Of a DNA stretch of 64,000 nucleotides, positions 34,191 through 46,645 are shown one piece after another (position 1 is the stretch's first letter; each line of letters opens with the position of its first letter). The stretch is from contig CM121342.1 of assembly GCA_051530055.1 (NCBI GenBank), positions 8,804,001 through 8,868,000 on the forward strand. Reading direction: 5' to 3'. Under the pieces are notes generated by a model. That model was not told where the DNA came from, ran no database searches, and saw only the letters and a program-made list of their open reading frames with translations. Position numbers and translations under genes: made by a program. This DNA is from Neoechinorhynchus agilis (Eukaryota > Acanthocephala).

Positions 34191-34582
34191 TAAGCATTAT
34201 AGCCGTAGGAAAATCTTCTGTACCTTTCCAAAGGATAAATGATGACAATTAAAGATCTCACAATTAGAATTTCGGAAAGATTGTTCCGTATTTTTGTTAA
34301 ACTTGGACCCTACATTTTCGAATTGGAGCAAATTAATCAATACCTTAAACTGCGCCCAATAATTCTGAACTTTAAACTTATTCCGTTGAGAAATAACGTT
34401 ACTAAACAATGATTAATTTTTACGTGACCTATAATTTTATTAGTAAACTGAATATTGTTACTAACAAATCGATTCAAAAACCCTAGTATCTATTTCATGA
34501 AGGAGCACACTTTCATTAATTGTGAATTGGCATAGGTGGGGGTCGCGGCAGTTCAGGGCGATGCATTCTAAAATTGATAATA
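34191..34582. other. Spacer, no gene recognised
   Basis: A 70-residue minus-strand frame (34197-34409) is unassigned. Nothing else seen. Confidence 0.4.
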
Positions 34583-35412
34583 ATTGCGCTCTATGTTCAA
34601 AAAGGTATATAATTGAAGGCAAACCTCCGGATCCTCCGGGTTTTGGTGCAGTCAGTTCATCGTCCGATGTGGATCGTGAACGAATTACCCCGGATCGAAG
34701 GGAAGTGATTGATCAAGGTTTGTTTCGGTTTAATGATTCTAACTCCGGTTTTGATGGAGTTTTTGGATCATCACTTTATCAAGGTCAGGTGGATGATCAT
34801 AAGCAATCTGGTAAGTTTTCTGTCGTCTCTGGTTGTGATGGAGACAAAAGTTCTGCCCACAAAAGTAGTTATGTGCTTCGTCCTTTAAGGAAAGAGGATT
34901 ACATAGTGATAATCAAAAATGAAGACCTTTCATCAAAAGAAAGTAATATCAAAACAGTCATCAAAGATTTTGGAAAGTCGTTCCCTATGGATTGTAAAAT
35001 ATTTAAAAAAGTTTTCTCCAATCAATTCTCGCAAAGAATTGTGCTTTTCTCCGAGAAATACAAAAGAGCTTTCATCAAATATTTAACCGGAGAGGAAATT
35101 CCTCACTCGGACCTATCAAGGAATTGCAATGTACTCTTGCTCGATCCGCCTCCCGAGGTAGATGAGGAACGTAAAATCTTTATGAAAGATAGGCTTGGAA
35201 TTAATTTTATTAAGTATCTGTTTAAACTTAATAGCCAATTCCCATACGCAATTCTCGGGCAAACGGACATTGACAACGCAAGTAGAAGAGATAGTACCTC
35301 TACTGGTTTTTGTGGATTTAATATAACTTTTGCCGTTTTCAAGAACCCGATAGTCGAGTACATTTTGTACCAATGCAGGAAATGTCAAGAGTGGGGCGTG
35401 AGAATAAGGTAG
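34562..35412 (+). CDS. LINE family A ORF1 protein
   Basis: An open frame of about 283 residues with the family motif LRPLRKEDYIVIIKNEDLSS, KIFKKVFSNQFSQRIVLFSE, DLSRNCNVLLLDPPPEVDEE and LGINFIKYLFKLNSQFPYAI. The first knuckle starts at QCRKCQEWG and is cut by a frame change; DCTHCSREHLSNQC and CVNRGMNHKAYDLRC follow in the next frame (35373-35588). The ATG lies a little upstream of the element's ATTGCGC, so the true start may be further in. Predicted RNA-binding protein of the retrotransposon, now broken. Confidence 0.65.
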
Positions 35413-36535
35413 ACTGTACCCATTGCAGTAGAGAGCATTTGTCTAATCAATGTCCCAATGAATCCAGTAGGAAATGCGTGAATCGCGGGATGAATCATAA
35501 AGCGTATGATCTTCGATGCGGTGAGGCCAAGAAATATTTTAATTTTTTCCTGAATAGGAGAAAAATTCAAATACAACTTCTCCTATAGTGACTTCTAAAT
35601 TAATTTTGAAAGAACAAGCTCAAATACATGAGATGAAGAGGGTTGTCTCTGGGTTGGAATGTTTAAAGAGAGAAAATAGTACGTTGAAAGAGGAATTGAA
35701 AATATGTCAGAATGTTAACAAGGAACTGGAAATCATCAAACTTAAAAATATTGAGCTTAAGAGCTTATTAAGAGATTTGATTACAGCACTAAATAGTAGT
35801 AGATCGGTGGAGGGTAATGCTACATGATTCAAGGAAGAAGAGCTGGTCAACAATGTTGAGGGTAAGATAGTCTATAAGGCTGAAGATGCGCTTAAAAGAG
35901 CTCTCTCGATTGCTAGCATCGAAGCCGCAAAACAGGATATAGGCCTTTATAAAATTTTAATTTTAAATACCAATGGATAGTGTTCGTTTTGTAACATGCA
36001 ATATTGTGAAATCCAATAAAATATTTGAAATTGAGGATTTTTTGAGAAATCAACGGGATTTCTATACTTGTTTTTTACAAGAGACCGCACCATCACCGTC
36101 ATTTTATCCTTCGGAATTTGATTGTTTGCTTACACAACCAGTTCGTTCATCTAGGACGAATTATTCCAATGGTCTACAATCGTTCTTCAGGAAAGATATT
36201 TACGCTTTCAAATTATCTCCTCTCTAAATCCTTTTCTTGGAGGACAATACAAAATTGTATGGGTAAATTTTTACCGTAATCCAAAATGTAAAATTAATAA
36301 ATCAATCGAGGTAATCAGGGATCTCCTAGATATTTGGAAGCCTGATATAATTACCGGAGATTTTAATAATAATTTCTTAAATGCATTTTAAGGTTCCACA
36401 ATTGGTCAAGAGGACTACACTCATTCCTGGATGGAGCAATCATCCATAAACGTCTTAATATCTAATTCTCCCTTGAAATTCAAATGAGGATGCGTTTGTA
36501 ATTGGGACATGATGCGTTATTTTTTACTGGCTTTC
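34583..36535 (+). mobile_element. LINE family A, 5' half (ORF1, APE start)
   Basis: It begins at ATTGCGC, like the 20 and 58 kb copies. ORF1 runs to about 35580 with one frame change near 35400; a lysine- and glutamate-rich coiled-coil frame (35588-35827, EMKRVVSGLECLKRENSTLK) follows, then the APE start (35973-36227, MDSVRFVTCNIVKSNKIFEI and FLQETAPSPSFYPSE) and PDIITGDFNNNF near 36345. It stops near 36535 in a scrambled junction with family B. Confidence 0.8.
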
Positions 36536-36539
36536 GTCG

Positions 36540-37800
36540 AACCTCTCAGAAGACCTATAATATCAATAACAAATCTATTTCCTACTGGATTTATTGGGAC
36601 ATTGATTAGACAAATGCTCGTCCATGGTTGTGGAGAGGGAGAGAGAGGGAAATGCGATGGTAATGACTGTGAGGTCGCATAGAAGGGGATGAAGGTCATC
36701 TAGAAAAATGTCAAAGAGGAGAGGGGAAAAAGGATTGGGTATGATGATCACGTTTATCCCAGACAACGCAGGGGTCGGAAAAGGAACGTTTTTGAGGTGA
36801 TGAGGAAACGATTGGGTATGATGATCACGTTTATCCCAGACAACGCAGGGGTTGGAAAAGGAACGTTTTTGAGGTGATGATGGTCAGACGAAGCGATCTG
36901 GGGGAGTTTGATAGTGTACGAGTATTGCCTGATGTTTGAGAAAATTTTATCAAGGCGGGAGGAGAAGCGTGTGGGGAAAGTAACGAGTTGGGAAAGATGA
37001 GAAAGTGAGGACGGGATCGGCAGTTTGTTAAAATCGTCCAATATGATGAAGTGATCTCAGGAAGTGGAAAGTAGGTCAGTAAATAGGTGGTTTATTTGTT
37101 GAAGTGTGTTGGGGATATTTGAGGAAGGAGGGCGATAAAGGCCAGCGATAGAGATCTCACGTTGGCCATTGCGGATGGGGAGATGAAGTTGGATGTGAAG
37201 CCATTCAAGATTGTGACAGATGAGAAGGCAGGGTGAAGAGCAATGGTAAGGGAGAGAGGCGCGGATGAAGATCGATATGCCTCCCCCGTTCCGGAAGTCC
37301 TTCGTGAGGTGAAAAGCTTCAAAGTTTTGGAGGAAGGAAGATAATTTGCTATGGGGTGAGAGCCATGCTTCCGTAATTACAAAGATGTCGGCGTTGCAAG
37401 AAGAGGCAACTATATGGAGCTCATACAGTTTGGGGAGGAGGCTGCGGATATTAGAATAAAAGATTATTGGAAAGGGGTGTTTAGAAGGAACATGAGGGTG
37501 GACATTGACGGAGAGGGTTGAAGCCGCGCAGAGAGAAGGGATGGGAGTTGACCGATGGGGTAGTTCGGGGGTAATAGATTCGTGGTTTGACACTGTAGTG
37601 AGGTGTGATTTGAGTGTAGGGACCATAAGGGTGGGAACTGTGCATGCGGAATGGACTCGGGGGGAAAGAGGATATTGGGAGTTGAGGAGGTGGTGGATGG
37701 TAAGCGGTGAGGTAGTGTAAGCGTCCAAGGTATTTTTCGCTTCTGAGGGGAAGCGAATTTGCCAATATGCCCGTCATTTGGGATATCCACGGCGAAGCTG
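36540..37800 (-). mobile_element. LINE family B, ORF2 endonuclease part (inverted, rearranged 3' side)
   Basis: The minus strand carries a 223-residue frame (37057-37728) with a nearly complete APE domain: FYSNIRSLLPKLYELHIVAS, DIFVITEAWLSPHSKLSSFL, NGGGISIFIRASLPY, EWLHIQLHLP and EISIAGLYRPPSSNIPNTLQ. It continues to DHFIILDDFNKLPIPSSLSH (36754-37041). Further 3', a scrap of RT palm (PLLFDIFLDDLHPL, 36665-36735), two tandem copies of a 76-base segment (36732-36880) and an inverted scrap of family A ORF1 (EHLSNQCPNKSSRK, 36575-36625) follow. The APE domain would nick target DNA; no RT is attached. Confidence 0.75.
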
Positions 37801-39605
37801 CTAATAATGCTTATGATTTCATTACTGAATCTGGAAAGAAAAAGATGGACTATAACCTCTTCAGTTAAATGATGATTTCTTATTAACGGACGAAAAAGGA
37901 CATCCCCCTAATCTAAGACTCGATGGATTATAGATCACAAGCAATATATTAGAGGTGACTTCATTACTTCTTTAAAACGATTTCGTTTTGAGTAGTAAAA
38001 GTTCCAAAAGATTATGACATTCGGTCTGATATTTAGGGTAACTCGTAGCGCCCTGGTTAAAAATGTAGCGGAAAGGTAAGAAAAATAAGTGAGGCAGTTT
38101 GTGGATGCATCACCTATTGCTACAATGAAATTGCCTTTAGAAGGAACTACGACATTTCGATTAAGGAAAAAGTCGAGAACGGTGTTTCTCATACATCCGT
38201 GAAATGGCATTATTTGTTCACTAACTCGTTTCTGCCAGAATTTGAAATCACGTCGATGAACAATATGATCCGTTGAAATGAACATGATCTTTAATATTCC
38301 TCCGTATAAGCTGATGGACGATACCCGATGAAAGTCATCTTTTAATTATTTGAGTCACGGCGCTAGATAACGTCAACGTAGCTCTTCTTTGGGTTGTCCA
38401 GGATTCGCTTGAATCGTTATCGTATTGAGCCATCTTTTAGAAGGCACCTCGACGAAATGCTTAGGATATTGATCACTGAGAAAGTTACTCCGGATGCCAG
38501 AAGGTACAGGGATTCTCAATGCCATCCTCCACCGCAACAGCTGGTTGCGCGCACATGAACCGTTTATAATAATAACAATTTTATTTGATCATTCGTACGA
38601 ACAGGAAAGTGGCAGATGGCCTCGAAAATGCATCTGCATAGATTATGTTTCAAGGAGTCAATATCTGGCTGCTTGAGGAATATTGCATTTTTAGCAGAAC
38701 CTCTCCAAAAATAAGACGTTGCTCCGGAGGTTCACAGCGACTAAAAAACGTAAGGCCTGAGATGGCCCATGTTTTCCAAATTTGAACGCGTTTTTTGTCC
38801 GTTAGGTTCAGCGTACTTGCTCTAACATAAAAACGTTTTGCTAATTTAACAATATCAAAATGTGTCAGGTCAAATTTCTCATTCAACCTTGCATTAAAAT
38901 TATATAAACACTGGGATGTCTCGGGTCTCTTTTTGTTTCATTCCATGTGATCCGGACAGTAGGACAAGAACGGAACCCACAGATGGTGTTTGTTACTCAA
39001 CCCACTAAAAACGCATTTTATTTTAAAACCCAGATCGGCTCTGGGCAAACGACGTGTGCTCGTTACTTTTATAAACTATCTTTTAATCTGACCTCGTCAA
39101 CAACTTTTAATAAGATTACGGTTTTGGAGTACACCCTAACATCTAATATGTCTATAAGACACGACCTTTGCAAATTCAAGAGGCTCTTACGCAGGCCTAG
39201 TTTTCTACTTCCGATTTTCATTAGCACTTTCCTAGAGGCTTTGAGCAAGCTCCCTTATTCTTGGAAACACTCAAGCGACTGGGCGGACAAAGCGCTTAAA
39301 TGGACAGCTATGCTCTAATTAATTATTGTTGACTAATAACTAGTATACCACACACACCAGTAGTCGATCTTCGACTGGTTTTTCTCTCAAATAAATCTAT
39401 GTATGTATCGTGACACATTCCAGTCAAATAAGGCGGATTATAGGCTAAAACTTAGGATAAATCCACCCTTACATACCTCTGGCTTTTAGACCTGAAGTCC
39501 GACGAGACGGACGAAATATTGAGATCAATAAAACAGTCGCTATTTTTATAATCACCAAAGAACACATAAATTATTATAGAGGTGGATAGTAGCCTCAATG
39601 TTAAG
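37801..39605. other. Intergenic region with unassigned frames
   Basis: Frames that look protein-like but are not recognised: plus 37768-37868 (MPVIWDIHGEAANNAYDFIT...), minus 37935-38285 (116 residues, NFIVAIGDASTNCLTYFSYL) and plus 38947-39318 (123 residues, MVFVTQPTKNAFYFKTQIGS). Around 39330-39410 there is a CT/AC-rich segment. No RNA gene was seen. Confidence 0.3.
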
Positions 39606-39810
39606 AAACCAAACCTCACAAATTCACTTTTTTCGTTCATAATGCAGCGGGAAAACTACTGAAGGATTTTGAGATCATTTGTCAATAGGCAATTATCCAT
39701 TAGTCCGTGTCTTTATCCCCGTAAATTCAACTTGAGATTAAGAATTTTTAGAAATTTAGAAGGCTGCTTTGCACAGATTTCTCATTCTCCATCTTTCGAC
39801 GCCAACATAA
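39606..39810 (+). repeat. Dispersed repeat, first copy (with 45652-45856)
   Basis: About 205 bases recur in the same orientation at 45652-45856 with roughly ten per cent differences by eye. It lies inside an open frame (39669-39986) here but the frame is not kept in the other copy. Confidence 0.75.
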
Positions 39811-40130
39811 TATCTATCTTCGAGATATTGAGGCTATCATACACGTCGATAATAATCATAATAAAATCATTCGCCTTAGTAATCTTCATTTTCTTTGGTA
39901 AGGGGATGCTTGCTGATCAACCAATACAGTTTTCCTGTTACTTTAAAATAAAGCGAAACAAATTGACAGTCCGTTTCCCGGAATGAAAGATTAGTTAATT
40001 TCTTTTTTATTACGAATTACTTTAAGCAAAACAATATTTTACAAATAGCGGAGTAATACTGTCAAATATTCTTATTCTAATAATAAGATCCTGCTAATTT
40101 TAGAAATAACACTATCGATTGGTAAACATA
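39811..40130. other. Spacer, no gene recognised
   Basis: AT-rich, no repeat or motif identified. Confidence 0.4.
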
Positions 40131-41240
40131 TTATCCTGTACGAGATCGCAAAAGATTTGATATCGCAGACATTTTTAAGAATGATCGACAAGGAGAGGCG
40201 AAGGTTAGTTGTGGACAATTGTTTAGATTGTTCTGTGGCTTCCTGCATGTTCTTCTAACCATTTTTCCGTTTTCTAAGACATACTTCGTTCCCAAGTCGG
40301 TCTCATTATTTACCGGTGTATCGAAATTATTCATGGTGTCTCCAGCGTGATCGCTTAATTTTTCGATATTGTCGTACTTCCGCGCTACCTTTGGAGAGTC
40401 TTTGAGTGGATACGATATCCTCATGATTATCTGGGTACCGGATCAATGAGTGTTTTTCGTTTCCGCTGACTAGTTCCACTTCGCTAACTTTACTGTCGTA
40501 CTTCGAGCGTGGATTAAGATCCTTCAAGAAGACGTTGTCGCACGAGTTTATCCAGCTCGGAAGTGTTTCACAGGCCATCGCTCTTCGCTCGAAGTTGAAC
40601 ATTCTTTCATGGGGAGTTTTGCCGTTACTCGTACACAGCAACATTAAAACCTTATCCAGGGCTTCGTGAAGTACGTCGGACCATTTCAACATCCGCAAAT
40701 TCTTGTCCATCAGAATTAATTCGATTGTCTTCCAAATCGTACCATTATAGCGTTCGCATTGCCCGTTGCTCTGTGGGTGAAAAGCGGCCGTGTGACTGAA
40801 ACGGACGTGCCTGGCATTCAACCACTCGCGCAAATCTTGGCAGACGAAGGGAGTTAATCGGTCAGAATGAATATATCCTGGATGACCAAATATCGAAAAT
40901 ATGCTTGTCAAGCATAGCTTCACGGTGGCAGGCGAGCAATCACGACATGCAAATGCAATCGGAAACCTGGAATATTCGTCAATTGCTACGTATAAGTAAC
41001 GGTTTCCGTTCGTTGTGGATGGTAATGGGCCTCTAAAATCGACTGAGAGACGCTGAAATTGCCTTATTGACTTGATGAGGTGTAAACCCCGTGGTTTGAA
41101 GAATCGCGGTTTAATTTTGCAGCAAACGGGGCACGAACTGATTATCTTTCGAATTTCTTCGGTGGAATACGGAACGTTGTTTTGTGTGACGTAGTGTAAC
41201 ATCCGAATAACGCCAGGATGGTCAGCTGCCCATGTAGATC
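40131..41240 (-). mobile_element. Gypsy-type LTR element fossil, integrase part
   Basis: A 291-residue minus-strand frame (40327-41202) has the zinc-region end (ISSCPVCCKIKPRFFKPRGL), FQRLSVDFRGPLPSTTNGNR, YSRFPIAFACRD, HSDRLTPFVCQDLREWLNAR, HTAAFHPQSNGQCERYNGTI and the C-terminal region. This is the integrase of a Ty3/Gypsy element different from the one at 30-32 kb. The integrase frame is long, but the element around it is incomplete; no LTRs were found. It is probably younger than the 30-32 kb fossil. Confidence 0.8.
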
Positions 41241-42603
41241 ATCAATATCAGTGCACGTATTGGATGTCATGGCATCGGCGACCACGTTATCGGTTGGCCA
41301 TGTTCCATCCGCGATCCATGGCTTTCTCCCCCTTCTCGATTGAACTCCGTATAAAAATGGTGTTAGGGCGAAAATTGAACTTGCGAAGTAGTATACTGCC
41401 CTTTTCGCTTTTTACGGAATATTCTTATTCAAACAACGAAATAAATGAACGCGAAGGCTTCCATATGATCTCAATCCTTTAAATGTTGTTTTTTGATACC
41501 AATTGAATCGTTCATGTCACTTTCTAGCAACTCATGATGATCATGTCGTTGATATTCATTAAGAAAAGCGACCCTAAATGTCAGAACAAACACCATTTAC
41601 CTCAAAGAGGGTGAAAGTGACTTGAGTTTTAATGAGTCGCTTTTGACTGGCGGCTAGAAAAGAGGCGACTACTAATAAAGTTACAATATTTAAGCCGAAC
41701 AATAAAACAACAATCTTATCAAATTCAAAAAATTTTATCTTCCTTTTTTTGAATATTTTAGAACTCGTAAATAAAAGTTACTAAACCTGGACATTTATGA
41801 TTGTTGACTGTAAAAGCTCAAAATATGCGGCTTCTTTGCTCTATTAGCTGAGAGTTTGCGAAACTGTACGCACAAGCGATCCCGATCTGTGATTCCGTCG
41901 GCGTGAAATTCGAATACGGCCGACAGGAGGTGTTGGTGAAGTTGCCTTGTTTAAAAATAATTGGACCAATGTGTTCCAGTCCGCCAATATAAGAACAATC
42001 GCAATCAAATCAGTTTGTTGTCGTACATAAAATCGTTTGTTCTATTCCGCCATTTCATTGCCATGTCCATTTTGTGGACACTGGACGTAAGTTTTTATTT
42101 CTAACGCAGCTTGTTTTTCCGCAAATTTAACTACTTCGCATTGATGGCCTCATTTTGCTCTTTTAAGCTTGTATCATTTGTAGAATAATTAATGTTGATT
42201 ATTATTTGTTAACAGCTTGCATGTGGCTTTTATCAATTTATTTGTAAACACTTTTAATGTATATCTTCATTGTAAGATTCTTCAAAAAAATCAGTCGGAT
42301 TTGAAAATCTTCGTATTAAACACCATCTCTTAAAAGCCCAAACACATCTTTGCCCGATACATTTTAATCATCTCGGCCATCTCTGCAACAATATTAACAT
42401 AGAAATATTTCTCCCGTTAGAATGTGTAGGTTCGAAGAAAATCTCTCTAGCGAATAGGATTTCGCGCAGTTTCCTTGGTCGCTTCTGATGTATCCGTAGG
42501 TTTGCTCTGGCTTACAAATACTGCAGCCGATCTAATATTCTCTTGGTATTAAAAACCCTGAAAGCTGAATATATCCTTTTAAATGTACGAACGGCATGTT
42601 ATT
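41241..42603. other. Intergenic region, no gene recognised
   Basis: AT-rich. A plus-strand stretch near 41850-41985 (FAKLYAQAIPICDSVGVKFE, YGRQEVLVKLPCLKIIGPMC) has exon-like composition but is unassigned. Nothing else was seen. Confidence 0.35.
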
Positions 42604-42830
42604 TTAATGATTATTGAAATTATTGCCGGTTCCCAAAATGCAACGATCATTCAAATGTACAACATCGGACATATCGTCGAGAGGAGCACACCTCGGAAAC
42701 GGTCCGTTCATATGGACAACCAACATGTCCACTGCCATTAGACGATATGGATTCGCGTATCCCCTTAACTGGCAATAATATTGAACGTTCCATTTGGGAA
42801 ACAACATAACAACAACATTTCTTTGAACTT
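42604..42830 (-). CDS. Hypothetical frame, 67 residues
   Basis: WNVQYYCQLRGYANPYRLMA followed by VDMLVVHMNGPFPRCAPLDD looks like real coding sequence by composition, but no family is recognised. It abuts the C-terminal end of the RTE LINE and could be flanking exon sequence or another element. Confidence 0.2.
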
Positions 42831-44800
42831 TACTCTCACTTGAGAGGTCGTTCTTTTCAGCATTGTCAGCTTTCGTCTTCGTTCTTCTCCTTTCCGAGCG
42901 TCTTGAGATCTCCGCTCATACTGTCCTTCCACCTCTTCTTGTGCATCCCTCTTCTCCTTTTCCCTTCGAGCTCGATTCCCCATGCGCTCTTCACCCAGAC
43001 GTCTTCATCTGCTTGTGTCACCTGCAGGTAGCATCGCATCCGCCTCTTAGCGATTGCCTCCTCTATCGGCTCGACAGCAAATAGCTATCGCACCTCCTCA
43101 TTGTTCACTCGATCCTTGCGTGTCAATCCTGCAGACCATCTCAGCATACGCATTTCGTTGACGGCTAATCGTTGAACGTCTTCCTTCTTTGTAGCCCACG
43201 TCTCTGCTACGTAAAGCATTGCGGGTCGCACTACTGCCTTGTACACCCGCCCTTGAATCTTGTTCGGGAGAAGCTTATCGCAAAGGATGCCTATTGTCTT
43301 CCTCCAGTTGTTCCACCTGCAGTGAACTCTTTGTCCGATCTCTGGTGTGAGCTCACATTGCATGTTCAACATGCTACCCAAATATTTGAAGGTGTTCATC
43401 TTTTCGATCTGAGTTCCTTGCATATCGATGTTACCCGGCTCCATGTATTTCGTTTTGCACCTGTTCACTCTCAATCCGTTGCTTCCTAATCGCTGTCGCC
43501 AACTCTCCAACAAATTCTTGAGCGTGTCCACGTCCCTAGCTGTGAGCAACAAATCGTCCGGCGATGAGCTCAGGGCAGAATTTGTTGCCGACCCACGGAG
43601 ACTCGGAAATAGTCGGTGGTTCCACTGCGGCATCGCACGCAGGTGTAGCACTCTCGATACATCGCTTGGATCGCCGCGACATAGTGTTCGGGACAATTCC
43701 TTTTACTGAGCTATGCCCACACTGGATCACTAGATTCCGAGGGACCCATACAGCTACCTTAGCACGAATATTGCGTCGATTGTGCTTCTGCCGGGCACGA
43801 ATCCCCGTTGATCCTCGCTGATTTGGATCTCCTCGCTAATCCTGTAATCGATCATTCGTTACCACAGTTTCATTGTGTGAGACGAGTTTGATGCCGCGGT
43901 AGCTTCTACACTGCAGAACATCTCCTTTGGCTTTTTAAGATCAGTATCAATATGCTTCCCTGCCATTCCGACGGGATCTTTTCCTCAACATCTATCTTCT
44001 GAAAGAGCCCCATGAGCAACTTTATTCCCAAGACTCCCATTGATTGCCACAGTTCGATCGGCATGTTCTCTGGACCGCCGCTCCTACTAGTCTTCATTTT
44101 CCTGAGCTGTGCAGCCATCTCATCGTACGAGTACGGCCTCGTCATATTGACATTCGGGTGTAAGTCCTCTAGAAGCAGTCTGTCATTCTCAGTGTTCAGC
44201 AGAGTGCTGAAATATTCCTTCCACCTATCCAAAATGTCCTTGCATTGGTCCAGCTTCTTGCCATGGCTATCACTGATCATTTTGAGGTGCACGCTATCCC
44301 GCGATTTTTTATCCCTGACTTGGCCAACCTGAAGACCATATCTCTACAACTCCCTCGCTGCAATTGTTAGAACAGGCCGTTATCGGCTTCCCTCTTGGCT
44401 TTGGCGCATTCTCATGCGGCCTTCCTTTTAGCCTGTTTGTAAGCGTCTGCATTCGAGGCCGAAGCGTCAAAATCCAATCTTTTCCTGACTGACTTCTTTA
44501 GACTGATTGCGTCCTTGACGACTTGATTCCACCACCATGCCTCTTTGTTTTTGGATGGAGGTTTCCTCGATGTCATTCCTAGTTTTTTTTGCTTCACTAC
44601 GAATCGCTTCGGCTGTCTCATTCCACCAGCGTTCCAGTTCAGCCACATTCTCGCTATATTTCTGGGTAAGACCCATTTTCATCTTTTTCCTGAGTATAGG
44701 ATCCTTTAGCTTCCACCACTTGATTTTAGGCGCAATGCTCGTTGTCGGCTGTTTGACTCTCCCTCGAATATTGAGGTCCATCACGAGCACTCGATGTTGC
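42830..44800 (-). mobile_element. RTE-clade LINE (inverted)
   Basis: Minus-strand order: linker (44467-44790, KWWKLKDPILRKKMKMGLTQ), pre-RT region (43906-44292, ILDRWKEYFSTLLNTEN and SGGPENMPIELWQSMG), RT fingers (YRISEEIQISEDQRGFVPGR near 43800), and a 203-residue frame (43085-43696) with SSPDDLLLTARDVDTLKNLL (catalytic YADD as SPDD), GLRVNRCKTKYM, FKYLGSML and ETWATKKEDVQRLAVNEMRM, LRWSAGLTRKDRVNNEEVR. These are the classic motifs of RTE/BovB elements. The C-terminal basic end lies at 42840-43040. The APE domain is absent and frames are broken. Confidence 0.85.
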
Positions 44801-45651
44801 GTGGTGCACTATTCTCGCTTTTATCAAACACTTGAAGCCACTCTTTTCAATCTAAACTTAGAAAAACATTGTATAAAAAATGAAGTTTGTCAACGATTTA
44901 AGAGACAATCCATTATCAAATTCAGAAAAAGTCGAAGTAAAAATTATTTCAATAATGTTTTTATTTCGCAGAAAAATTGAAGTAATTTATTTTCTTACAC
45001 TAACTTTGATTTATTTGCTGAATTTTCGAAACTCCAGCTGCATTCAAAAAATTCGAAGATGTCTTAAAAATTTGAGATATAATCAAAATTGTAAATTTCA
45101 AGAATACTTCGTTGCTGCGAATTGGTCATTCTATACAACACATATCTTTTATTTCTAAGAGCAAAACTTAACAAGGCGGAAAAATTGAAGTAACTTATTT
45201 GTTCCGACATTTCAGAAGTTTTTCGATGAGGAAAAGCTTACTTATTAAAGATGTTTCGAACATCGTCGGGTTCGTCATCAGTTTGTTTGTTAGTAAGCTT
45301 ACTTGTAATTTCCTAGAGAAAAACTCTTGACAAAGGCACAAGATTGTGCAGAAATATCGGACCATATAAATTGCTTCAATTTTTCTGCCATATCAAAACA
45401 GTAGAAATATGGCGCAAAAATTACCCGAAAATTCGTTTTGTTTCCTTCATGAAAATGCGTGAAATTTAGAAGGGCGATTATGAATTTATCAGCATATCGC
45501 AAAAAGTGAAAAATTCAATGGTCTATTGAAACTTAACAAAAATTCTCCTGGGTCAAATTTGAATCAAACGTTCATATAAGAAGCTTTACAGAGATTTTTT
45601 ATATGAATAAAAGTAATTTTATTCATTGTTTCGTCATCTACGCGGAATTTC
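44801..45651. other. Spacer, no gene recognised
   Basis: AT-rich with several short frames. The only recognisable element is the hammerhead-like segment at 45245-45300. Confidence 0.4.
45245..45300 (-). ncRNA. Hammerhead-ribozyme-like core
   Basis: On the minus strand CTGATGA (45275-45281) is followed after 17 bases by GAAAC (45253-45257); GAAC just after CTGATGA can pair with the GTTC just before GAAAC as a short stem II. This is the CUGAUGA-stem II-GAAA arrangement of hammerhead ribozymes known from Penelope elements. One unpaired base next to stem II and an unclear stem III leave activity doubtful. Confidence 0.35.
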
Positions 45652-45856
45652 AACCAAAACTCACAGATTCACTTTTTGGTTTAGAAGGCAGCGGGAAAAT
45701 ACTGAGGGATTTTGAGATCATTTGTCAATTGGAGATTATCCATTAGTTCGTGTCTTTATCCTGATAAATTCAGCTAGAGATTAAGAATTTCTAGAAATCT
45801 AGAAGGGTGCTTTGCACTGATTTCCCATTCTCCATCTTTCGACGCCAACATAACAG
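45652..45856 (+). repeat. Dispersed repeat, second copy (with 39606-39810)
   Basis: Ends with CTCCATCTTTCGACGCCAAC in both copies, then diverges completely. Confidence 0.75.
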
Positions 45857-46304
45857 GGAATGAAGACCTTAAGCCCCTGCGGCTGCCACTAAGATCTGGT
45901 CGCATGTTACCGAGATCCTATTGGTTTGCACACAGTCCATGGCAAAACTAGAATTTGAAATGATGATTAAGAATGACGATTGCAGCAGTCGCCGGAGTTC
46001 CAGTCTCCGTTGATTCTGGATCACCGTTGAGGATTTGTAATAAAGCAACAGACCTGTCCCCAATCGTAGCCGCGAAAAATTCCGGAGGTCCAAACCATCA
46101 CAGCTTTGCAAGGTATTATTAGCCTACTTCAGTGTTTCCCATTACGGAGAAGCCGGGTCTGATTTCTGATAATATGGTTCTCGTGGTCCACAATTTCACC
46201 TTCGCTCAACTTAATCGGCTATTTCTCCGAGCGGCGAACCTCGCGATTTGCCGCTCGACATAAAAAGAGTTACGGATTTTCATTTGTTAAATAAGGTCTA
46301 AAAC
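45857..46304. other. Spacer with a short inverted repeat
   Basis: A minus-strand frame (45869-46111) is unassigned. CGAGCGGC and GCCGCTCG form an 8-base perfect inverted repeat at about 46228-46257. No gene recognised. Confidence 0.35.
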
Positions 46305-46645
46305 CTATTCTAAAACAAACATAAACCGTCACGGATAAAGCTATCAGAAAATTGGCATTTGTCGAAATGAATTCACAAAACTTGTTTAACAATTATTCGG
46401 GTTCTGCATAAATATTTGCTAGCTACAAATATTCGTTGTTCATAGTGAATATTTTGTGTTGCAAGCTCTCCGATTTCTTCGTAGAAATATTAACCGACTA
46501 CCGTATTTATCTGCTAAAAAATCCGTTGGATGTTCGCGCAACGCTCTCTAATGCTCATTTTCTGTCGAGCGTTGTTGAGAATTACTTATCTTCTAAAAAA
46601 TTATTATTGCTAAATTAAGCGTCGATTGACTATAATTACAAATAG
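46305..46645 (-). repeat. R3 dispersed repeat, copy c (inverted)
   Basis: Matches 19378-19735 in reverse orientation, including the CTGATAGCTTTATCCGTGAC segment. It lies downstream of the LEDGF-like relic, just as copy b lies downstream of the LEDGF-like C-terminal piece at 18.8 kb, so gene end and repeat were copied together. Confidence 0.8.

Noticed and set aside
37935-38285. Possible transposase from a GDxS-like motif
   Set aside because: No catalytic triad or terminal repeats could be recognised; left as an unassigned frame.
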